Assembly: GCF_002554705.1 (NCBI RefSeq)
Contig: NZ_PDEP01000002.1
Span: forward strand, 226,001 to 290,000
Source: Longimonas halophila
GTDB taxonomy: Bacteria; Bacteroidota; Rhodothermia; Rhodothermales; Salinibacteraceae
Length of the DNA: 64,000 nt
Direction: 5' to 3'
Part shown: piece after piece, positions 19,165 through 25,248 of the stretch
How the letters are laid out: every line of letters begins with the position of its first letter
How positions within the stretch are numbered: the first letter of the stretch is position 1
Notes under the pieces: model-generated
What the model was told of the DNA's origin: nothing
The model's database searches: none
Seen by the model: only the letters and a program-made list of their open reading frames with translations
Program-made: the position numbers and the translations under genes

Positions 19165-19196
19165 GCAGTAGGAACACGGCGTGCCGTGTCCCTACG
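19165..19196. terminator. Hairpin between convergent ychF and mvaS
   Basis: An inverted repeat (left arm TAGGAACACGGC from 19169, right arm GCCGTGTCCCTA to 19194, one mismatch) lies in the 88-bp gap between the convergent genes. No T-run follows on either strand, so intrinsic termination is possible but weakly supported. Confidence 0.4.
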
Positions 19197-19216
19197 TGCG
19201 GTTTAGAGCGCCCCAA

Positions 19217-20557
19217 TCAGGCGGACACATAGGCATATTGCCGCTCGCCCATGGCGCCGTAGCCGCTGAAGACAAACTCGTTGTTAGGCGTGGTGAACGG
19301 CTCCACGGCGACTTCTACGTCATAGGTGTGGGCCTGATGGACGCGCTCGTATTCGTCGAACGAGAGATCGTACCGTGCATCCAACTGCTCCACGATAGTG
19401 AGCGCGTCGATCTCTGCGTGCCAGCCCGGACACACGGTTTCGGTATGCATTTCGGCCTGTGCGCCTGAGCCGTACGATCCCACAAGCATGCGCTGTCCGG
19501 CAATGTCAACGTCGTGCTGGGCCGCTTCGAGCAACGCGCTGGCGCGTGCGATGTGCACCGAGCCGGTGTACCAGTTGCCCGTGCGGCGCGAAAGCGAGAG
19601 CGTAGGCTGCACCGTAGCCTCATACCATTCGCGGTAGAGCGGCGTCTTGCGAATGGCCTTCTGATGGTCGTAGCGCGCCTTCTTGTACGCCTCGGCATCG
19701 TCGAAGGCATCAGCATCGGGGGCTTCACCGACCAGCTCACGAAGCGCATTGGCCTCATCTGTGCCGTCAATGAGGTGGCGATACGTCATGAGTGCCGCTT
19801 TGCGCACCATGCCGGGGAACGGCGTGTGGAACGGCAGAAACGCGACATCGGCCTTGTGGATGCGCCCGGCGACCGACTCGTAGTCGTGCAACGCCTCACG
19901 TACGCGATCGAGGTACACTCCGATGGAGCGCTTGCCGTCGACGCTTGGAAACTGCTGGTTGGGCTTCAGGAAGTCGGTTTCGTCCTTACTGCCGATGCCC
20001 TGCTCGCGCGAGAGCGCAACCACCGACGGCGTTTCGGTGATGTAGATCGCAACCGCTCCTGCGCCCTGCGTAGCTTCCCCCGGATCGTCGCGCTCGTACA
20101 GTGCGGTATCCGTAACGACCACAAGCGCGCCGCGTCCGCGATGCCGTCCGGCCCGAATCCAGTTGCAGGCGTCGTCAATGGCCTGCGTGCCCGAGAGGCA
20201 GGCAAACTTGCGCTCGCCCTTGTTCGTGTGCGAAAAGTCGCCATCAAACACCTGCTCCAGGCATCCAGCAATATAGGTGGATGCGGGTTTGGAGCGGTCG
20301 AACGACGACTCCGTGGCCACGTCGATGCGGCCAATGTCATTCGGGGTAAGGCCCTTGCGCTCCATAAGCCGCTTGCACGCATTGGCGCCCATCGTCACGA
20401 TGTCTTCGTACACGTCGGGGAGAGAGGAGCCAGTAAGGCCAAGCCCCTTCGTGTACTTCGCGGGCGCTTCGTCTTTTACAGGAGCAAATGTATTGGGGAG
20501 ATCGAGAACCAGCTTGCCGGTCCAGATCTCCATTGCGTCGATGCCAACAGCAGCCAT
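19217..20557 (-). CDS. mvaS: Hydroxymethylglutaryl-CoA synthase
   Basis: Condenses acetyl-CoA and acetoacetyl-CoA to HMG-CoA, the entry of the mevalonate route to isoprenoids. The 446-residue protein starts VGIDAMEIWTGKLVLDLP after MAA. The catalytic triad can be placed: Glu in VATESSFDRSKP, the nucleophilic Cys in FACLSGTQAIDDA, and His in LPFHTPFPGMVRKA. The ATG at 20557 is preferred over 20602. No other mevalonate-pathway gene is in the window. It is divergent from the lipoprotein gene at 20786 and convergent with ychF. Confidence 0.93.
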   Translation of the reverse strand: MAAVGIDAMEIWTGKLVLDLPNTFAPVKDEAPAKYTKGLGLTGSSLPDVYEDIVTMGANACKRLMERKGLTPNDIGRIDVATESSFDRSKPASTYIAGCLEQVFDGDFSHTNKGERKFACLSGTQAIDDACNWIRAGRHRGRGALVVVTDTALYERDDPGEATQGAGAVAIYITETPSVVALSREQGIGSKDETDFLKPNQQFPSVDGKRSIGVYLDRVREALHDYESVAGRIHKADVAFLPFHTPFPGMVRKAALMTYRHLIDGTDEANALRELVGEAPDADAFDDAEAYKKARYDHQKAIRKTPLYREWYEATVQPTLSLSRRTGNWYTGSVHIARASALLEAAQHDVDIAGQRMLVGSYGSGAQAEMHTETVCPGWHAEIDALTIVEQLDARYDLSFDEYERVHQAHTYDVEVAVEPFTTPNNEFVFSGYGAMGERQYAYVSA

Positions 20558-20785
20558 AGCAGGGAGCAGGTTCAGGGAATGCGGGAGAGCGAGCATGGAC
20601 AAGGCCGCCTGTACATCTGCATGAACCCACAGATCGCTTTACGGGTAGAGGCAGACGGACCATTCTCGGGGGGCCTTTGCTCAACGAACTGTTGGGGTGC
20701 ACCCTCCCTTCATGTTGTGGGTTCCGGAGCCTTGCGTACCGGGGTATCCATTACGATTCTGTCGCGTTCATCAACACGTTTTCCT

Positions 20786-21637
20786 ATGCGTATCTGGATC
20801 ATTTGCGGTTTTTTAGCGGGCATGCTGTGTGCTGCCGGGTGCTCCTCGCCCGAATCCCCCTCGTCACCCAGCGAGCCCTCGGCTGTTGAGCAGTTCACTC
20901 CCGAATCGGAAGCGGACTCGCTCGCGCTGCAGGTGTATCGGGCCCACGGCGGGGCGGCATGGGCTCGGGCGCCGTACCTTCGCTTTGACTTTGCTGTTGA
21001 GCAGGGACAAGAGGAGGCCGTGGTGGCTCGCCACCTGTGGAACCGCACAACGGGGCAGTATCGCGTTGAGTGGACGAACGAAGGTAGCGACTGGGTAGCC
21101 CTGCTCGACCTGCACAGCAGCGAAGAGCCGCCGGTTGGGCGCGTGTTCGAGAACGGCCAGGAGGTGGCCGGAGACGACGCCAACGCGCCGCTTCAGCAGG
21201 CGTATCAGCGTTATATCAACGACACCTACTGGCTGCTGGCACCGCTTAAGCTGCTCGATCCCGGTGTAAATCGGTCGATGGGAGACGCTGAGGTGGTGGC
21301 TGACAGCACGTTGGGGGCGGATGCGTCGATCTTACATCTCACGTTTGGAGATGTCGGGCTCACGCCGGGCGACCAGTACTGGATACACATCGACCCCGCG
21401 ACAAACCGCGTGGAGGGGTGGGCCTTTCATCTCCAGAATATGCCCGAGGACGCGGAGCCACGCGCCTTTGACTGGACAGAGGAAACGACGTTTGAGCGCG
21501 ATGCCGGGACCATCCACCTGCATACGCGCAAGCAGAGCGCTTCGGGCGACATGGCCATTACCATGCCTACACTGCGCCTGCCCAACACGGTAGACGAAGC
21601 GCTGTTTGAAGACGGTACGGCGAATCAGTTGCAGTAG
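20786..21637 (+). CDS. Predicted lipoprotein of unknown function
   Basis: A 283-residue protein with a lipoprotein signal (MRIWIICGFLAGMLCAAGCS; the Cys at about 19 is the lipidation site) and a Ser/Pro/Glu-rich linker. The remaining domain resembles LolA-like envelope folds in layout: ALQVYRAHGGAAWARAPYLRFDF, then repeated beta-strand patterns. I do not recognise a named family. It begins the pair with the LolC/E-like permease 77 bp downstream, which is consistent with an envelope lipoprotein role but not proof of it. A much longer frame starting at 19514 is a shadow of mvaS. Confidence 0.7.
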   Translation: MRIWIICGFLAGMLCAAGCSSPESPSSPSEPSAVEQFTPESEADSLALQVYRAHGGAAWARAPYLRFDFAVEQGQEEAVVARHLWNRTTGQYRVEWTNEGSDWVALLDLHSSEEPPVGRVFENGQEVAGDDANAPLQQAYQRYINDTYWLLAPLKLLDPGVNRSMGDAEVVADSTLGADASILHLTFGDVGLTPGDQYWIHIDPATNRVEGWAFHLQNMPEDAEPRAFDWTEETTFERDAGTIHLHTRKQSASGDMAITMPTLRLPNTVDEALFEDGTANQLQ

Positions 21638-21714
21638 GCTCCCACGTTCAGTGTTTCCTGCTGTACACGTTGCATGTTTCACGCATTGGCTGCGCCCCGC
21701 ATGGGCGGCTCTGT

Positions 21715-22980
21715 ATGGACTACCGGCTTCAGATTGCCGCGCGATACCTGTTTAGCGCCAAGCGCGTTTCGCTGATCTCGCTCATCACCGGACTCTCTAC
21801 GGTGGGCGTGGCGCTTGGAGTAGCGGCACTTATCGTGGTGTTGTCGGTCATGAACGGGTTCTTTGACTTCGTGCGCGATCTGATGGTAGCGCTCGATCCG
21901 CATGTACGGGTAGAGAGTACCGACGCACGCGGACTGGCTGATCCGGGCGAGATTGAGCGTCTGGCGCTGTCGTACGATGAGGTAGCCTCGGCCTCGGCCT
22001 TTGTAGAGGGACGTGCTGTGCTCGTGCAGCGCGGGGCATCGGGCCGTGCGAATACGGTTGTGACGGTGCGCGGCGTGGCGCCAGAAGCCACCGCCGGTAT
22101 GAAAGCAGCCATGCGCACCGGCGCGTTCGACGTCGGCTCTGCAGATGCAGAGAGCGGCGCAGCAGGCGTCGTGCTCAATGCGGGACTGGGGCGAAGTCAG
22201 GGACTGGTGCCGCGTGCCGACAACGATGCGCCGCGCATTGGGCTTATTTCGGCCGCCGGTATTGAGCAGAGCCTTACGCAAGTGTTTAGCGTGCCGCGCC
22301 TCCACTGGTTTGCCGTGCGCGGACTCTTTTCCATGCAGGCCGCGCAGCAAGACGCTCGTGCCTACATTGGTGTACCTCAGGCACAGCGCCTTTTTCAGAT
22401 GCAGGGCCGCGTTTCGGGCATCGACGTTCGACTGCACGACATTGAGCAGGCCGATGCCGTCAAAGCACGGCTCCAGCGTGCCCTCGACAGCGAAGCGTTT
22501 ACTGTGCGCACCTGGTACGACCTGCAGCGTGCCCTCTTCGATGTGATGCAGCTCGAAAAGTGGGGGGCTTGGGCCATTCTGTTTCTGATTGTGATTGTGG
22601 CGGCCTTCAACATCGTAGGCTCACTCACCATGGTCGTGATCGAGAAACGGCGTGATGTAGGCGTGCTACAGGCCATGGGCGTCTCCAAGCGGAGCATCCG
22701 GCAGATCTTCATGGCAGAAGGGGCTCTCATTGGAGCTGTGGGCACAGGCACAGGTGCTGTGCTGGGACTGGGATTGGCCTGGGCGCAGCAGCAGTACGCG
22801 CTGGTGCCTCTGAGTCGCGCCGAATCGTTTCTGATTGATGCCTACCCGGTGGCCATCCAACTGACCGATGTGGTGGCGGTAACCGGCCTCTCGTTTGGGC
22901 TGTGCGTAGCCGCAGCGCTCTATCCGGCTACACGCGCGGCCTCGGTTCCCCCGGCGCAGGCCGTTCAAGGGGAGGCATAG
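21715..22980 (+). CDS. LolC/LolE-like ABC transporter permease
   Basis: A 421-residue inner-membrane permease of the MacB/FtsX class. One membrane segment near the N-terminus (LISLITGLSTVGVALGVAAL, about 19-38), a large periplasmic domain (about 50-275), then three C-terminal membrane segments including the conserved AFNIVGSLTMVVIEKRRDVG loop. The N-terminus YRLQIAARYLFSAKRVSLIS is typical of lipoprotein-releasing LolC/E proteins, which pull lipoproteins from the inner membrane for transfer to LolA. The ATPase LolD is not in the window. ATG 21715 is preferred over 21670. Confidence 0.88.
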   Translation: MDYRLQIAARYLFSAKRVSLISLITGLSTVGVALGVAALIVVLSVMNGFFDFVRDLMVALDPHVRVESTDARGLADPGEIERLALSYDEVASASAFVEGRAVLVQRGASGRANTVVTVRGVAPEATAGMKAAMRTGAFDVGSADAESGAAGVVLNAGLGRSQGLVPRADNDAPRIGLISAAGIEQSLTQVFSVPRLHWFAVRGLFSMQAAQQDARAYIGVPQAQRLFQMQGRVSGIDVRLHDIEQADAVKARLQRALDSEAFTVRTWYDLQRALFDVMQLEKWGAWAILFLIVIVAAFNIVGSLTMVVIEKRRDVGVLQAMGVSKRSIRQIFMAEGALIGAVGTGTGAVLGLGLAWAQQQYALVPLSRAESFLIDAYPVAIQLTDVVAVTGLSFGLCVAAALYPATRAASVPPAQAVQGEA

Positions 22981-23164
22981 CGTCTGCTTTCACAGAAAGA
23001 GCAAGGGAACCCGGGTGTATTTTGGTGATTGCACCCCGTCTTAACAAACAAAAAGGTAGGCAGTTGCCTACAAAGAGACTGTCAATCATAATGCGCAACC
23101 GTACGTATTGGTCGCGTTGACACGCACTGGCGGCACCTTTTCTGAGTAAACGACGGCCTGCACC

Positions 23165-23401
23165 ATGGCACGTAAAGACGACTTAACGGGCAAAGGACCG
23201 GTATCTGGCAATACGGTATCGCGCTCCAATAACAAAAACAAGCGTCGGTTCGAGCGGAACCTGCAGAAGAAGCGGTTCTACATTCCGAGCCAAGATCGCT
23301 GGATCACCTTGAAGGTGTCCGCAAAAACGCTGAAGACAATCAACAAGAACGGCATCGAAGCCGTGTTGAAAGAGGCACGGCAGCAGGGTATAAATGTGTA
23401 A
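23165..23401 (+). CDS. rpmB: 50S ribosomal protein L28
   Basis: A 78-residue L28: it begins with a DDLTGKGPVSGNTVSRSNNK segment, matching the family's GKxPxxGNxVSHSxNKT, then the basic KRRFERNLQKKRFYIP and the C-terminal SAKTLKTINKNGIEAVL. It heads rpmB-rpmG-DUF4295, a typical order in this part of the bacterial tree. Confidence 0.96.
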   Translation: MARKDDLTGKGPVSGNTVSRSNNKNKRRFERNLQKKRFYIPSQDRWITLKVSAKTLKTINKNGIEAVLKEARQQGINV

Positions 23402-23495
23402 GGCAGGCCATTGACCTGGCGTATTGCGCTTTGGCACGACCTGCTCACCACCACCTGTTCGACACAGGCTGCAATCATAGGCGAGCGAAAGAGTT

Positions 23496-23660
23496 ATGGC
23501 AAAAGGAAACCGCGTTCAAGTGATTCTTGAGTGCACCGAGGCGCCCGGAACGTCGCGGTACCACACCACCAAGAATCGCCGCAACACAACGGATCGGCTT
23601 GAACTGAAAAAGTACAACCCGGTCTTGCGTAAGCATACCATTCATCGAGAGAAGAAGTAA
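23496..23660 (+). CDS. rpmG: 50S ribosomal protein L33
   Basis: A 54-residue protein missed by a longer-ORF search. It starts [20 protein letters not shown] and continues with [20 protein letters not shown] and a Lys/Arg-rich end, the L33 pattern. Only one Cys is present, so it is the zinc-free type. It lies 94 bp after rpmB and two bases before the next gene. Confidence 0.95.
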   Translation: MAKGNRVQVILECTEAPGTSRYHTTKNRRNTTDRLELKKYNPVLRKHTIHREKK

Positions 23661-23662
23661 CC

Positions 23663-23806
23663 ATGGCTAAGAAAGGAGAGAGCGCGAAAAAAATGGCGCG
23701 CATTGTCTTTGCTGAGAAAAAAGACAATGGGCACTATAGCTTTCGCCAGAAAATGGTACCGCTTGACTCTGTGAAAGAGAAGCTGAAGCAAGCCCGCGCA
23801 AACTGA
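23663..23806 (+). CDS. DUF4295-type small basic protein
   Basis: A 47-residue basic protein (MAKKGESAKKMARIVFAEKK at the start, ending KEKLKQARAN). Small proteins of the DUF4295 family commonly follow rpmG in Bacteroidetes relatives; the start two bases after the rpmG stop implies co-translation. A ribosome-linked role is inferred from context only. Confidence 0.8.
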   Translation: MAKKGESAKKMARIVFAEKKDNGHYSFRQKMVPLDSVKEKLKQARAN

Positions 23807-23870
23807 TGCGCGCGGGAGAGGTGCGCATGTCTCAACGAGGCACTGCGTAGCCGACTCCACTACATTTGTT

Positions 23871-23945
23871 CGGGGCGTGGCGCAGTCCGGTTAGCGCACC
23901 TGCTTTGGGAGCAGGGGGTCGCCGGTTCAAATCCGGCCGCCCCGA
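23871..23945 (+). tRNA. tRNA-Pro (anticodon UGG)
   Basis: A complete cloverleaf. The acceptor CGGGGCG pairs with CGCCCCG, including the C1-G72 pair typical of bacterial tRNA-Pro. The anticodon stem CCTGC/GCAGG encloses TTTGGGA with anticodon TGG. The T arm is GCCGG-TTCAAAT-CCGGC. The CCA end is not encoded. It starts 64 bp after the DUF4295 gene. Confidence 0.96.
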
Positions 23946-24058
23946 CTATGGAGCACAATCTTGTTCTTGCACGCACTGTCGATCTCGGCAGTTTGCGGGC
24001 AAGCCACGGTGTGTTTCCACCCTGCGCCCGTAGCTCAGTTGGATAGAGCAGCGGACTT

Positions 24059-24689
24059 CAACCAAGGAGCCCTTGCGGGAAAAAAGAACGCGTAAGGTGC
24101 ACGGTGCTATATCGGGGAAGCCTCAGCGGTTTGGCCGGTGGTAATCCCGAGGGAACGGTGGTTTCCTCATTTGCATGTGGTTATGCGAAATCATCACACG
24201 AAGAATAAAGGAGACCTGGGGGTATTAAAGGCGCAAGCTGACCTGGCTGAGCAAGGATTTACGGTTCTCATACCATTAACTGAGCATGCTGCTTTTGACG
24301 TGGTCGCGTACCGAACGGGAACGTTCAAGCGAATTCAGGTCAAGTATCGCTCAGCAAAAAATGGGACCGTGAGTGTTCGTTTTCGTAGCACATGGTCAGA
24401 TAGCAATGGGATGCATACCAAAGAGATCGATAAATCGAAAGTCGATCTTTTCTGCGTTTATTGCCCTGATACTGATGCATGCTACTACTTGGACCCCTGT
24501 GATTTCAGTCAAGCCGTCAGATTGCGGGTAAGGCCCCCCAAGAATAATCAGAATGCGAAGGTTAACTTTGCTGACGATTTTCGTACGGTCCCGTAGAGGC
24601 CATACGCACCGCGCCTGTGATGGCGAAGAGATGGTCCAGCCCACAAACACTGACATCTGTCCGTGGCAGCAAAAGCTGTAGTGAGGATG
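24059..24689 (+). mobile_element. Group I intron in tRNA-Arg
   Basis: A 631-nt insertion with group I hallmarks: the 5' exon ends in U (24058) and the intron ends in G (24689). Conserved core segments can be placed: P element with CGGG at 24076-24079 pairing with CCCG of the Q element at 24146-24149 (P4), and R with GGCCAT at 24598-24603 pairing with ATGGTCC of S at 24631-24637 (P7, with one bulge). S has the typical GAAGAG prefix. A tentative guide GAGCCC (24067-24072) pairs with the end of the 5' exon with one mismatch. A homing-endonuclease gene sits between Q and R, in the P6 region. Confidence 0.92.
24183..24596 (+). CDS. Intron-encoded PD-(D/E)XK homing endonuclease
   Basis: A 137-residue protein inside the tRNA intron. 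The nuclease core is visible: FDVVAYRTGTFKRIQVKY, with Asp at the PD position and Gln-x-Lys as the (D/E)XK part. The Q-x-K variant and small size match the I-Ssp6803I type from a cyanobacterial tRNA-fMet intron, which cuts the uninterrupted tRNA gene so that repair copies in the intron. The ATG at 24183 is preferred; a GTG at 24138 would place coding sequence over the intron's Q element. The stop codon is two bases from the R pairing strand. Its base composition is more AT-rich than its neighbours. Confidence 0.88.
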   Translation: MRNHHTKNKGDLGVLKAQADLAEQGFTVLIPLTEHAAFDVVAYRTGTFKRIQVKYRSAKNGTVSVRFRSTWSDSNGMHTKEIDKSKVDLFCVYCPDTDACYYLDPCDFSQAVRLRVRPPKNNQNAKVNFADDFRTVP

Positions 24690-24803
24690 CTAATCCGCAG
24701 GTCGCAGGTTCGAATCCTGCCGGGCGTGCCTAAAAACAAAGTATTTTTGCAACCGGAACTCTGGTGTGTACGCCTCATTCTGTTAAGGCATATAAACGAT
24801 TCT

Positions 24804-24874
24804 GGTGACGTGGCCGAGTGGTTAGGCAGAGGCCTGCAAAGCCTTGTACGGCGGTTCGAATCCGCCCGTCACCT
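24804..24874 (+). tRNA. tRNA-Cys (anticodon GCA)
   Basis: A 71-nt cloverleaf. The acceptor GGTGACG pairs with CGTCACC and the discriminator is U, the identity base for Cys. The anticodon loop CTGCAAA gives GCA. The T arm is GGCGG-TTCGAAT-CCGCC. It lies 75 bp after the split tRNA-Arg. Confidence 0.95.
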
Positions 24875-24895
24875 CTGATAAATGGCGACTCAACG

Positions 24896-24936
24896 AAATG
24901 CCTCCACGGAGCCTTGTGCTCGGTGGAGGCATTTTG
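24896..24936 (+). terminator. Rho-independent terminator after the tRNA cluster
   Basis: The inverted repeat AAATGCCTCCACGG and CGGTGGAGGCATTT (one-base imperfections) encloses a short loop, followed by TTGC. With A on the left and T on the right it could work in both directions. Confidence 0.75.
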
Positions 24937-25248
24937 CTTTGTGGACCCGAAGACAATGTATGGGCGGGCGTGAGAGCGATGCGGACCTGTTGCCTCGCAG
25001 CACAATCAGACTGGAGGCGAGGTTGATGTGGTGTTAGAACGGGGCAGAGCCCCTAAATGGAAGCGTCACAAGGCAGAGCCTTGCGACGAGGAGGGCAAGA
25101 AGCCGAAAACTCCACGCGATAACGTCCCTTCTCCTGACGGGAGAAGGACAAGATGAGGGACACGTCGCTAAACACGAACAGGCGGAGCCTCGCGACGAGA
25201 TCGCAGCGAGTAGTCTCCTGTGAGGGGGCGACAAAATCAGGGCGTCCT
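24937..25248. other. Intergenic, tRNA cluster to dnaB
   Basis: About 310 bp with no gene. It holds a small inverted repeat CCTTCTCC/GGAGAAGG at 25127-25147 and two similar stretches (GGCAGAGCCTTGCGACGAG near 25072 and GGCGGAGCCTCGCGACGAG near 25181), which look like pieces of a dispersed intergenic repeat rather than genes. Confidence 0.4.

Larger units (their letters stand above)
24024..24728 (+). tRNA. tRNA-Arg (anticodon UCU) interrupted by a group I intron
   Basis: Two exons, 24024-24058 and 24690-24728, join into a 74-nt tRNA. The acceptor GCGCCCG pairs with CGGGCGT (G1-U72 wobble). The anticodon arm becomes GCGGA-CTTCTAA-TCCGC with anticodon TCT. The T arm is GCAGG-TTCGAAT-CCTGC. Without splicing, the anticodon loop is destroyed. 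The intron falls between anticodon positions 34 and 35. No other arginine tRNA lies in the window. Confidence 0.93.

Noticed and set aside
19514..20785. Long plus-strand frame leading into the lipoprotein gene
   Set aside because: It is the antisense of mvaS; only the part from 20786, which starts with a lipoprotein signal peptide, looks like protein.
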